From: an uncultured beta proteobacterium
Lineage (GTDB): Bacteria; Pseudomonadota; Gammaproteobacteria; Burkholderiales; Burkholderiaceae_C
DNA: 53,048 bases
Direction of reading: 5' to 3'
Assembly: GCA_903876735.1 (NCBI GenBank)
Contig: CAIRAW010000019.1
Location: forward strand, 1-53,048
This document shows positions 39,917 to 47,834 of the stretch, piece by piece; within the stretch, counting starts at the first letter, position 1, and each line of letters starts with the position of its first letter. Both the position numbers and the translations under genes were made by a program. Below the pieces are notes generated by a model. That model searched no databases. It had not been told where the DNA came from and saw only the letters and a program-made list of their open reading frames with translations.

Positions 39917-41908
39917 ATGAAAAAACAAGCAAGAATCGACAGGCCTGTTGCACGGGCAAAGGCCAAGTCCATCGCTTGGGCAACGGCTATCGTGTGCGCC
40001 GGGACCTTGTTGCCAAGTCTGGCGCAAACAGGCGCTGGCGCGACGAAGGCTTTGGCGGCAGCGGACCGTAATTTGCAGGTGCAGTCGGGTGCGGTCCAAA
40101 AAGTTAACAACAGCCAGCGTGTGGCGTTGGTCATCGGTAACGCCGCCTACAAGGACGCGCCCCTGACCAATCCGGTCAATGATGCGCGGGCCATCGCGCT
40201 GGCGCTGCAGGAGTCGGGTTTCAGCGTCATCATCCGTGAGAACCTTGATCAGCGCGGCATGCTCGCCGTGCTGCGCGAATTTGGTGACCGCTTGCGCGCT
40301 GGGGGTACTGGTTTGTTCTATTACGCCGGCCATGGCATGCAGATCAAGGGGCGCAATTACCTGATTCCGGTAGGCGGCAATATCGACCGTGAAGACGAGG
40401 TCGCATACAGCGCGGTTGACGCACAGGCGGTGCTCGACAAGATGGAAGCCGCCGGCAATGTTGCCAACATCATGATTCTGGATGCCTGCCGCAACAACCC
40501 CTTTACGCGCAGCATGCGCTCAGGACAGGCTGGTCTGGCACAGATGGACGCCCCGGTCGGTACCCTGTTGGCCTATGCCACCTCGCCTGGCGCTGTTGCC
40601 AGTGATGGCGGTGGGGCCAATGGCCTGTACACACAGCATTTGCTGACCGCGATTCGCCAGCCCGGCAGCAAGGTCGAAGACGTGTTCAAGCAGGTGCGCG
40701 CCAATGTGCGTCGCGATTCGCAAGGCAAACAGGTGCCGTGGGAGTCCACATCGCTCGAAGGCGACTTTTATTTCAAGGCTGGCCCGGTAGCCACGGCGCC
40801 AGTCGACCCGACGCAGGAAGCTGAAGCCGTGTTGTGGAATGCCGTCAAGGACAGCAAAGTTCCCATTGAACTGCGCGTCTACCTCAACCGCTATCCGATT
40901 GGAAAATTTGCCAGCGCGGCCTTGGCGCGTCTGGACCAGTTGCAACGGACTGCGGTCGACGAGGCCAGCGCCGAAGCCAACCGCAAAGCGGCTGCACAGC
41001 GTGCAGCGGCAGAGGCCAGCCAGAAGGCAGCGGCGGAACGTGCACGCGCCGAAGCCAGTCAAAAGTCGGCGGCGGAACGCCTCGCGGCCGAGGCAAAACA
41101 AAAGGCGGCGGCCGAGCGTGTTGCCGCAGAGGCGGCCAGGAAGGACGCTGCAGAGCGCGCGGCAATGGAGGCAAGTGAGCGTGCGGCGATTCAGGCTGCG
41201 GTCGACAAGCGCACGGAGGAGTTGTTGGCCAGTCTGGCTGTGCCGGTGGCGACTTCTGCAGCGACGAAACCAGCCAACGGGAAGCCAGGGCGTCCGGCAG
41301 GCGTTAGCAATAAGGCGGGATTTACCGTGGGGGATCGCTGGCGCTATCAGATGGTGGACAAGTGGAAGAAGGAGGTCGTCAGTAATTACAGCCGGCAGGT
41401 GAACGGCTTTAACAGTGATGGCTCAATCAAACTCGACAGTGGTGCCGTCGAATGGACTGGGGATGGAGCCGTCAAGGCCATACGTTTCGCAAATGGTTAT
41501 TTGCGTGAATTTTCTCCAGCAGAGAAGTTGGTGCCAAGTACTTTCCAGGTCGGATTTTCAGAATCGGTCAAGCACAAGCTGGTGTGGCGCGAGCCCGGTG
41601 GAAAAAATGGAATCGAGGAGCGTGACGGCACGCTCAAGGTCCTTGCCAAGGAAATGATCAAAGTTCCGGCTGGTGAATTTGAAGCATGGAAAATCGAATT
41701 TTCCGGGTTTCTGAACGGCACCAACCTGTCGACGAACACGCCCTATGTTTCGAGATTCGTCAACACCATATGGTATGTGCCAGCACTGCGAAATTATGCG
41801 ATCATTGATATGGAGTATCGCGATCAGCGCGGGAATTTGTCTTACTTCGAACGCCATGAACTCACCAGTTTCTCGGTGCGCGGGGCCGAAAACCTGGCGC
41901 AGCGTTAA
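39917..41908 (+). CDS. Exported caspase-family (C14) protein with helical repeat
   Basis: A 663-aa caspase-like (peptidase C14/p20) protein. Residues 1-36 form a signal peptide or N-terminal anchor with cleavage near SLAQ. The caspase fold spans about 66-285, starting RVALVIGNAAYKDAPL, with catalytic dyad His139 (YYAGHGMQ) and Cys191 (LDACRNNP). Residues 303-341 match the tail motif often seen after bacterial caspases (YLNRYPIGKFASAALARL). Five tandem 13-residue Ala-rich repeats occupy 358-422. A C-terminal beta-rich domain (466-663, GDRWRYQMVDKW) is not recognised but resembles a barrel. First gene of a tight operon, 11 nt before the CHASE2 gene. Protease activity is inferred from the intact dyad. 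Confidence 0.8.
   Translation: MKKQARIDRPVARAKAKSIAWATAIVCAGTLLPSLAQTGAGATKALAAADRNLQVQSGAVQKVNNSQRVALVIGNAAYKDAPLTNPVNDARAIALALQESGFSVIIRENLDQRGMLAVLREFGDRLRAGGTGLFYYAGHGMQIKGRNYLIPVGGNIDREDEVAYSAVDAQAVLDKMEAAGNVANIMILDACRNNPFTRSMRSGQAGLAQMDAPVGTLLAYATSPGAVASDGGGANGLYTQHLLTAIRQPGSKVEDVFKQVRANVRRDSQGKQVPWESTSLEGDFYFKAGPVATAPVDPTQEAEAVLWNAVKDSKVPIELRVYLNRYPIGKFASAALARLDQLQRTAVDEASAEANRKAAAQRAAAEASQKAAAERARAEASQKSAAERLAAEAKQKAAAERVAAEAARKDAAERAAMEASERAAIQAAVDKRTEELLASLAVPVATSAATKPANGKPGRPAGVSNKAGFTVGDRWRYQMVDKWKKEVVSNYSRQVNGFNSDGSIKLDSGAVEWTGDGAVKAIRFANGYLREFSPAEKLVPSTFQVGFSESVKHKLVWREPGGKNGIEERDGTLKVLAKEMIKVPAGEFEAWKIEFSGFLNGTNLSTNTPYVSRFVNTIWYVPALRNYAIIDMEYRDQRGNLSYFERHELTSFSVRGAENLAQR
40988..41182 (+). 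repeat. Five tandem 39-nt repeats encoding a 13-residue helical unit
   Basis: The five units begin AAAQRAAAEASQK, AAAERARAEASQK, SAAERLAAEAKQK, AAAERVAAEAARK and DAAERAAMEASER. They form a TolA-like Ala/Glu/Lys/Arg helix linking the caspase and C-terminal domains. Copy number could vary between strains. Confidence 0.85.
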
Positions 41909-41919
41909 GCGCCGGCTTC

Positions 41920-43554
41920 ATGAAACTCTGGCAACGCCTGACTGAGCGCATCGGGTCCCTGCCGGCGTCAAGGGTGACCTGGGGCCTGGTTATTCTTTTC
42001 TCGGTCTGGGTGCTGCTTGATGTGTTTGTGCTCAAGCTCACGGGCGGTCTGGCGCAGTCAAGCTACGACGCCATGGTGCGCTCCCGGATTTTTGTTGCGG
42101 CGCCCGATCCGCGCATTGTCATCATCGATATCGATGAAGCCTCGCTGGCGCGCATGGGCAAGGAGTTTGGCCGCTGGCCCTGGCCGCGCGATACCCTGGC
42201 CACGGTGCTCGACCATGTCGAACGCCAGCAACCGCAGGCTATTGTCTGGGACATTCTTTTTTCTGATGTCGATCGTCTGAGTCCGGGTGGCGACGCGGCA
42301 TTCAACCAGGCCGTGAGCCAAAGCGCACACAGTCATTTCTCGGTGGTGCGTTTGCCCAAAGCCAACGACAGTGCCAGCGGTATCACGGCCGCCGCCTTGC
42401 CCGGTTTGTGGCTTGCTGCACCCTCGGCGCGTGCGCGCGTGACGGCGGACAAGCCGGTTACCGTTGCGTTGATCCCGCCCGCGCTGCCAGCGGTTGCGGC
42501 GGGCCGGCTCGGCTACAACAATGGCTACGTTGATTCGGATGGCGTCTTGCGCCGTTACCGGTATCTGGAACCGCTGGCCGATGGCGCGGCGATTCAGTCC
42601 ATCCCCCTGAGCGTGACTGGCAATGTCAACCCGAATGCACAAAAGGGCATCCTGAATCGAGTCCGCAGTGAATTGAAGCCGGTGGACGAGTTGATTGCCT
42701 GGCGCCGCAAGGCAGGCGCCTACCCGCATCTTTCTTTTGCCGATGTCTTCGCGCAAGCCGAAGGCGACCAGCCGCTGGCACCGGTTCCTGGATTTGCCGG
42801 CAAGATTGTCATCATCGGATCGACCGCGCCGAGCCTGCACGATATTCATCCAACGCCGCTTTCCTCGATGCAGGCAGGAGTCGATTCTCTGGCGACCGTT
42901 ATCGACAACGCGCTCAATCAGCGCTCGATGCGCGAGTTGCCGCGCTGGTTGCAAGCGCTGCTGGCGATTGCACTGTGCGCCGGGCTGGCCTTGTGGGTGA
43001 AGTTGAAAAGTGCCGCCTCGCTTGCGCCAGCCCTGTTGGTCTTGCCGGCCTTGCTTCTGGGGATCAGCTACGTCAGCCTCAACGGCCTGCCGGTTTTTGT
43101 CGATCTGCACCTGGCCGCTGGTCTGGCGCTGCTGTTTCTGGCCGTGTTGCGCTACTGGAGCACGCTGCGCCGCAACCATTGGTGTGCGCCGCTCGCCGAC
43201 ATAGCGCAGCCGATTGCCGTCTGGCCCTGGGAGGGCACAGTGGCCTGGCTCGAAGGGCCGCTGGACCGTTTGATTGATGCACTGGAGCAGCACGCACCAA
43301 GTTGCCGCATTGTTGTTTGTGACGCACCGCCATCGGGTTTGCGCTGGCCGGAACTGGCGCGCTTTGCTGCCGTGGTTGGCCCGCAGGCTGCGCTGCTGGC
43401 AGCACGTGCGCAACTGGAGCCGGTGTTGCAGCGTTTGGCGCTGCGTTGCGCCGAGCCACTGCTGCTTGATGTGGCGCCAGATCGGGAGCAGATGGCCAGA
43501 GAAGTTTTCTCCACCTGGGCTATGCTACAAAACAAAGCAGCCGGCAATGATTGA
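41920..43554 (+). CDS. CHASE2-domain membrane sensor without known output domain
   Basis: A 544-aa inner-membrane protein. One transmembrane helix at about 19-39 leads into a periplasmic CHASE2 domain (about 45-330) carrying the signature IIDIDEASLARMG with GRWPWPR (68-90). Three further transmembrane helices follow at about 345-411, the usual CHASE2 ending. The cytoplasmic tail (about 415-544) shows no cyclase, kinase, GGDEF or phosphatase motif. The tail is Trp/Leu/Ala-rich and unlike anything I recognise. It lies between two caspase genes with gaps of 11 and 12 nt, so it is almost surely co-expressed with them. It probably senses an extracytoplasmic cue; how it signals is unknown. Confidence 0.8.
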   Translation: MKLWQRLTERIGSLPASRVTWGLVILFSVWVLLDVFVLKLTGGLAQSSYDAMVRSRIFVAAPDPRIVIIDIDEASLARMGKEFGRWPWPRDTLATVLDHVERQQPQAIVWDILFSDVDRLSPGGDAAFNQAVSQSAHSHFSVVRLPKANDSASGITAAALPGLWLAAPSARARVTADKPVTVALIPPALPAVAAGRLGYNNGYVDSDGVLRRYRYLEPLADGAAIQSIPLSVTGNVNPNAQKGILNRVRSELKPVDELIAWRRKAGAYPHLSFADVFAQAEGDQPLAPVPGFAGKIVIIGSTAPSLHDIHPTPLSSMQAGVDSLATVIDNALNQRSMRELPRWLQALLAIALCAGLALWVKLKSAASLAPALLVLPALLLGISYVSLNGLPVFVDLHLAAGLALLFLAVLRYWSTLRRNHWCAPLADIAQPIAVWPWEGTVAWLEGPLDRLIDALEQHAPSCRIVVCDAPPSGLRWPELARFAAVVGPQAALLAARAQLEPVLQRLALRCAEPLLLDVAPDREQMAREVFSTWAMLQNKAAGND

Positions 43555-43566
43555 AAGGTTGACACG

Positions 43567-45474
43567 ATGAACTTCAGGATCGGATGCAAGCCCTGGTGCT
43601 TGGTGCTGGGTGCGGTTATGAGTCTGGGCAGCGCGCTTGATGCACAGGCGCAGACTGGTGCTGTGCCGGGTCAGGCATTGAGCGTGCTGCGTGCCACTGA
43701 GTTGCGCGCCGACAAGTTGGCGTCGGCCAAGGTGCTGGGCAGTCTGGCACCGGGGGCTACTCTGCGCCTGCTCAGTGCAGAGGGTGGCTGGGCTTGGGTG
43801 GAAAGCGTCACAGGGGGGGGCAAGACATCCGGTTGGGTGCGTGCCAGCGTCTTGAACTGGCAGTCGGGTAGTTCGGTCGTCTCGGGTCTTGCCAGCGGTC
43901 GAGAGGCCGGCGGCAACACAGCTTTGACGCTGGGTGTGCGCAGTCTGCCGGCGCGGGTGAATCGCCATGCACTGATCATCGGTATCGGCCGCTACGCTGA
44001 CCCGGCCACACCGTCGCTACCCGGAACGCGGCTCGACAAGGAGTCGGCCACGCAGATGGCTCAGGCGATGCAGGTGCCAACCAGCAACATCCGCTACCTG
44101 CAGGACGAGCAGGCGACCGGCGCCAACATCCGACAAGCCTTGCAGGACTTGACCGACCGGGTGCAGGATGGCGACCGCGTCTTCATTCATTACTCCGGGC
44201 ATGGCACGCGCTACAACGATCCGGCGGCCGGTGGCTGCGTCGAGGCCCTGCTCGCGTACGAAGGCGGTAGCAGCAGCCTGATCACCAACCACGAAATGGC
44301 CGACCTGCTCAAGACCATCACGAACCGGACCGACAAACTGTTTGTGATGTACGACGCCTGCCATTCCGGTGGCGTGGTGCAGGCGGCATCCAGTGTGCGC
44401 ACGCGCGGCTTCAGCAACCTCAATGACGAAGGCCTGCTGCGGCCGAAGTTTGCCAGCATTTCAGAGGAATGCGGGCGCCCGGTTAACGTCAAAACACGCA
44501 ATCTGGTGGTTGAGGCCGCCGCCAAGGGCGCATTGCCGCAGGACATCATTCACGTAAGCGCATCGCAGAACAACGAAATCAGTTTTGACGACGAACTCAA
44601 GGGTGGTCTGGCCACGCAGTACATGCGCGATTGCATGCTGCGCGAGGCCAAGGATCTGGACCATTCGGGCGCCATCAGCATGGACGAAATCAGGCAGTGC
44701 GCCCAGGAAAAGATCGACAAGCGCATGGGCAATGACGCCAACTACAAGCCGCACCATCTGGTGCTCAACGGCAACGCCGCTTTTGTGCCGGCCTGGTTCA
44801 GCCAGACCAGCGCGGTCGCTGTGGTCGTGCCGCCGCCAACTCTTGCGTCAAGTCCAGCCAAGATTCCGCCAGCAGCAGTGCCTGTTGCCACCCCGCCTGT
44901 TGCGACGCCCGTTCCGATCGTCGTGGCGCCACCCAAGCCGCTCAGTGGTGAGCAGGCGCTGCGCCAGATGTTCGAGCAGCGTGACGCCAAGCGCCGTGTG
45001 CAGCTGACGCTGAGCCGGGACCGGATCAAGATCGGTCAGGATGCTTTTGATTTTTCAGTGCAGTCTGATCGCGCTGGCTATGTTTATGTCGCATTGGCCG
45101 GTTCCGACAACAAGTCGGTCTATATGCTGTTCCCGAACGATCTGGACAAGGACAACCGGATTGAAGCCGGCCAGCAGTTGCTGTTGCCGCGCCCAAGCTG
45201 GCGGGTCAAGGCGGGCGGGCCGGTCGGCACTGACAACCTGCTGGTTCTGGTGGCGGACGCGCCGCGCGACCTCGCCGCGCTGGCGGGTAACAAGGCTGGC
45301 CCTTTTGTCACCTCGCTCAATGACGCACAAGGGCGCGCGCAACTCGGCGCGCTGCTGACAACGTCAAGTGCAGGCAGCAGCCAGAATTGCGCTGGCGCTG
45401 CTTCACGCAAGAAGGATCCGCTGTGCTCGGATGCCTACGGCGCTTCGATGGTCTCGGTGGAGGAATTCAAATGA
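43567..45474 (+). CDS. Exported SH3b-caspase-DUF4384 protein with EF-hand-like loop
   Basis: A 635-aa multidomain protein. Signal peptide 1-29 (ALDAQAQ). Bacterial SH3 domain about 36-97 (GWAWVES, GWVRASVL). Caspase C14 domain about 132-400 with catalytic His212 (IHYSGHGTR) and Cys265 (MYDACHSGG). An EF-hand-like loop DLDHSGAISMDE sits at residues 363-374 at the end of the caspase domain. A Pro/Ala-rich linker spans about 420-465, and a DUF4384-type domain about 475-590 (QSDRAGYVYVALAGSDNKSV, LFPND). The SH3b and DUF4384 parts suggest cell-wall or surface binding, which is inference. It is 12 nt after the CHASE2 gene and overlaps the next gene by 4 nt. Confidence 0.8.
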   Translation: MNFRIGCKPWCLVLGAVMSLGSALDAQAQTGAVPGQALSVLRATELRADKLASAKVLGSLAPGATLRLLSAEGGWAWVESVTGGGKTSGWVRASVLNWQSGSSVVSGLASGREAGGNTALTLGVRSLPARVNRHALIIGIGRYADPATPSLPGTRLDKESATQMAQAMQVPTSNIRYLQDEQATGANIRQALQDLTDRVQDGDRVFIHYSGHGTRYNDPAAGGCVEALLAYEGGSSSLITNHEMADLLKTITNRTDKLFVMYDACHSGGVVQAASSVRTRGFSNLNDEGLLRPKFASISEECGRPVNVKTRNLVVEAAAKGALPQDIIHVSASQNNEISFDDELKGGLATQYMRDCMLREAKDLDHSGAISMDEIRQCAQEKIDKRMGNDANYKPHHLVLNGNAAFVPAWFSQTSAVAVVVPPPTLASSPAKIPPAAVPVATPPVATPVPIVVAPPKPLSGEQALRQMFEQRDAKRRVQLTLSRDRIKIGQDAFDFSVQSDRAGYVYVALAGSDNKSVYMLFPNDLDKDNRIEAGQQLLLPRPSWRVKAGGPVGTDNLLVLVADAPRDLAALAGNKAGPFVTSLNDAQGRAQLGALLTTSSAGSSQNCAGAASRKKDPLCSDAYGASMVSVEEFK

Positions 45475-45971
45475 GGTGTTTGAAAGCAAGGCTGATTCTG
45501 GCTGCATGTGTAGCGTTTGCCTCTGTGTCTGCCGTAGCGCAAGGCGCCCAACAACGCGCATTGGCCGCCGTGCCCCAGGATTGGCTGGTGACGCCCGGCG
45601 AAGCCATCGAGTTCAAGGGCGAAGCTGGCTTTTATGAGACGCCAGCACTTCGTCCGCGGGCGCTGGTGCCGTTGATTGACATCCTCAAACCCGAACCGGC
45701 GGCCGATCTCAAGGTCAAGGCGCCATTTGCGATAACGGTGCAGTTCAAGGCCCAGGCTGATGCGCCCATTGATCCGAGTACGTTCAAGGTCATGTACGGC
45801 GCATTCAAGCTCGACATCACGGGGCGGATCACCAAATTCGTCAAAGTGACCAAAGACGGGTTCTCACTGGAGAACGCGCAGATCCCGGTAGGAAAGCACC
45901 GCCTGACCCTGCTGGTGCTCGATGAAAAGCAGCGCGCGGCCGAGCGCGAACTGCGATTCGAAGTGGAGTGA
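45471..45971 (+). CDS. Small exported protein of unknown function (beta-rich)
   Basis: A 166-aa precursor with a clear signal peptide (residues 1-26, ending VSAVAQG). The mature part of about 140 residues has a conserved-looking run FKVMYGAFKLDITGRITKF and a beta pattern ending GKHRLTLLVLDEKQRAAERE, like an immunoglobulin-type fold. I do not recognise the family. ATG overlaps the stop of the upstream caspase gene (ATGA), so the two are translationally coupled, and GGAGG precedes it. As the last gene of the caspase-CHASE2 operon it is a candidate partner, substrate or inhibitor of the caspases. Confidence 0.7.
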   Translation: MRCLKARLILAACVAFASVSAVAQGAQQRALAAVPQDWLVTPGEAIEFKGEAGFYETPALRPRALVPLIDILKPEPAADLKVKAPFAITVQFKAQADAPIDPSTFKVMYGAFKLDITGRITKFVKVTKDGFSLENAQIPVGKHRLTLLVLDEKQRAAERELRFEVE

Positions 45972-45972
45972 G

Positions 45973-45990
45973 GCGCAGTCTGCGCTGGTT
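45973..45990. terminator. Weak hairpin between convergent genes
   Basis: GCGCA-gtc-TGCGC stem directly after the operon stop, followed by TGGTTT. It could end the caspase operon and the convergent ppnP transcript, but the stem is only 5 bp and the T-run is poor. Confidence 0.3.
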
Positions 45991-45994
45991 TGAA

Positions 45995-46312
45995 TCAGCC
46001 GAAATGGCAGATGTAGTGGTAGGCCTCGGCTACCCGGATCTGGAATGAGGAGTTGCCGGGGATACTGAACTTTTCTCCGGGTCCGGACTTGAGCCAGGCA
46101 TCGCTGCCCGTCAATTTGTATTCGCAGCCACCGCCCACGCATTCCATGATTTCCGGCGCGCCGGTATTGAAGGTCAGCGTCGCCGGCAGCACCACACCCA
46201 CTGATTTTTTCGTGCCGTCGGCATAGGTGATGTTGTGGCTGACGCACTTGCCGTCGAAATAAACGTTGGCTTGCGTGCTGACCGTGACGTTGGCGATGCT
46301 GCTGGTACTCAT
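45995..46312 (-). CDS. ppnP: Pyrimidine/purine nucleoside phosphorylase
   Basis: Cupin-fold phosphorolytic enzyme (YaiE/PpnP, former DUF1255) acting on several nucleosides to give base and ribose-1-phosphate. The 105-aa protein shows VYFDGKCVSHNITYADGTKKSVGV (split across the N-terminal half), the metal-free cupin turn PEIMECVGGGCEY, and the C-terminal GNSSFQIRVAEAYHYICHF. Length and layout match the family. Its ATG follows GAGAG, and a terminator-like hairpin sits 16 nt further upstream. Confidence 0.9.
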   Translation of the reverse strand: MSTSSIANVTVSTQANVYFDGKCVSHNITYADGTKKSVGVVLPATLTFNTGAPEIMECVGGGCEYKLTGSDAWLKSGPGEKFSIPGNSSFQIRVAEAYHYICHFG

Positions 46313-46327
46313 GGCGACTCTCGATTT

Positions 46328-46356
46328 GAAAAAGAGCCGCCATATTAGCGGCTTTT
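46328..46356 (-). terminator. Terminator-like hairpin in the ppnP leader
   Basis: On the minus strand AAAAGCCGC and GCGGCTCTTTTT form a 6-bp core stem (A-rich flank adding pairs) with a loop TAATATG and a T-run. The T-run ends 16 nt before the ppnP start codon. No gene lies upstream on this strand within about 7 kb. A premature-termination control or a stop for antisense reads is possible. Confidence 0.5.
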
Positions 46357-46370
46357 CGGGGCTACTTCTT

Positions 46371-46403
46371 GGCGCGCAGGTGGGCCTTTTGACCTTGCGC
46401 GCC
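46371..46403. promoter_or_regulatory. Hairpin in the divergent ppnP-NDUFA9-like intergenic region
   Basis: GGCGCGC/GCGCGCC 7-bp arms with an inner AGGT/ACCT stem enclose about 9 nt. It lies 34 nt before the NDUFA9-like ATG at 46437. Confidence 0.4.
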
Positions 46404-46436
46404 GATGCCGGGTACGTGAAGCGTTAAATTCGGCAT

Positions 46437-47384
46437 ATGAAAAAAGTTCTTGTGATGGGTGGCACCGGCTTTGTCGGTGCCAGTGTCTGCGCGCAGTTGC
46501 TGGCGCAGGGTTGGCAGGTCATGGTGCCGACGCGCAGCGCAAGCCAGGCGCGCCCGGCGGTGGCTGGTTTGACGCTGCTGGAACTCGACGTGCACGACGA
46601 AGCGGCGCTGCGCCAGGCGCTGGCCGGGCAGGACGCGGTGGTCAATCTGGTGGCGATCCTGCACGGCACGCAAGCGCAGTTCCAGCAGGTTCATGTGAGC
46701 CTGGTCGAGAAACTCGCGCGCGCCTGTGTCGCTGCCGGTGTGAAGCAGGTGGTGCATGTCAGTGCCATCGGCGCCAACGCGCAGCAGCCCCTGTCGGCAC
46801 CCTCGATGTACCTGCGCAGCAAGGGGCAGGGCGAGGCAGTGCTGTTGCGCACGGCGCGTCTGAGTGAGCCGCCGGCGTTTGAATTGACCATTGTGCGACC
46901 CAGCGTGATCTTTGGTGCGCAGGACAAATTTCTCAATGTCTTTGCCAGCCTGCAAAAGACATTGCCCTTCATGCCGCTGGCTGGCGCCGGTGCGCGTTTT
47001 CAGCCGGTCTGGGTCGAGGATGTGGCCAGCGCCGTGCTGCGCAGCCTGGCGCGTGAACCGGCTGCGACGGCGCGCGCACCGCTCACCCTGCAAGCCTGCG
47101 GCCCAGACGTGTTCACACTGCGCGAACTGGTGCAACTGGCGGCACGCCTTAGCGGTGTGTGTGGCGGGCGCGGTCGTCCGGTAATAGCATTGCCGAACTG
47201 GCTGGCCCGTCTGCAGGCCACGCTGATGGAACTGATGCCCGGCGAGCCGGTCATGAGCCGCGACAACCTTGACTCGATGCAGTGTGACAACGTGGCCAGC
47301 ACAGCCCTGCCGGGCCTGGACTATCTAGGCATCAAGGCGACGGCACTGCCGGCGATCGCTTCGGCCTACTTGAGTGTGAAGTAA
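46437..47384 (+). CDS. NDUFA9-like NAD(P)-binding SDR protein
   Basis: A 315-aa atypical SDR with the cofactor loop VMGGTGFVGASVCAQLLAQG at the start. The internal segment VKQVVHVSAIGANAQQP and YLRSKGQGEAVLLRT match the complex I NDUFA9-like group found widely in betaproteobacteria. The catalytic Tyr-Lys appears as YLRSK. The substrate is unknown. No stronger functional clue is seen, and its neighbours ppnP and sulP point to no common pathway. Confidence 0.82.
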   Translation: MKKVLVMGGTGFVGASVCAQLLAQGWQVMVPTRSASQARPAVAGLTLLELDVHDEAALRQALAGQDAVVNLVAILHGTQAQFQQVHVSLVEKLARACVAAGVKQVVHVSAIGANAQQPLSAPSMYLRSKGQGEAVLLRTARLSEPPAFELTIVRPSVIFGAQDKFLNVFASLQKTLPFMPLAGAGARFQPVWVEDVASAVLRSLAREPAATARAPLTLQACGPDVFTLRELVQLAARLSGVCGGRGRPVIALPNWLARLQATLMELMPGEPVMSRDNLDSMQCDNVASTALPGLDYLGIKATALPAIASAYLSVK

Positions 47385-47834
47385 GCGGTTTCAGTTTTTG
47401 CTGCTGTTTCATCGCAACGGGCCATTGTCCCAGGCGCTGTTGCCCTCAGCCATACCCTTGCAGTCCAACTGACCGGTCTCGGTCAGCTTCAATGCTGCAA
47501 AATTCCGAGCTCAAGTAGCCACTTCACGTCATGAAGTGGTCCATAGACCATTCAAATTTGAGGGTCTTTTTCTCGGTTACACAATGCAACCGGGCTTATG
47601 TAAGACTCGCCCCACACGACAACCAATTACTGCAGACTTTCCTGCCGTGCAGAGTGCATCGAAAGTGGGGTTTTGCTTATGACGCACCGGCCTATCAACC
47701 TGAACAAGTACAGCCAGGGATGGCTGCGGTGGGACGCTGACCTGTCCGTCCTGGGGGTTCATGTCGATGGGTGACGTATCGATCTGGCATGTTTTCTGCT
47801 CTTCAATCCCGGTTGAATTACCAAGGATAGACAG
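47385..47834. other. 450-nt gene-free region with three hairpins
   Basis: No convincing gene is seen; the 69-codon frame at 47531-47740 lacks a ribosome-binding site and recognisable homology. It holds CTGACCG-gtct-CGGTCAG (47469-47486), CCACTTCA-cgtca-TGAAGTGG (47519-47539) and a terminator-like AGACC/GGTCT hairpin followed by TTTTTCT (47545-47572). The third probably ends the upstream transcript, and the first two could be operators or hairpins. Confidence 0.55.

Noticed and set aside
42058..43413. 451-codon minus-strand frame opposite the CHASE2 gene
   Set aside because: The CHASE2 protein on the plus strand has clear domains; this frame encodes Arg/Gln-rich sequence without motifs.
47531..47740. 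69-codon plus-strand frame in the gap before the transporter
   Set aside because: No Shine-Dalgarno sequence, no recognisable homology, and it overlaps hairpins; treated as non-coding.
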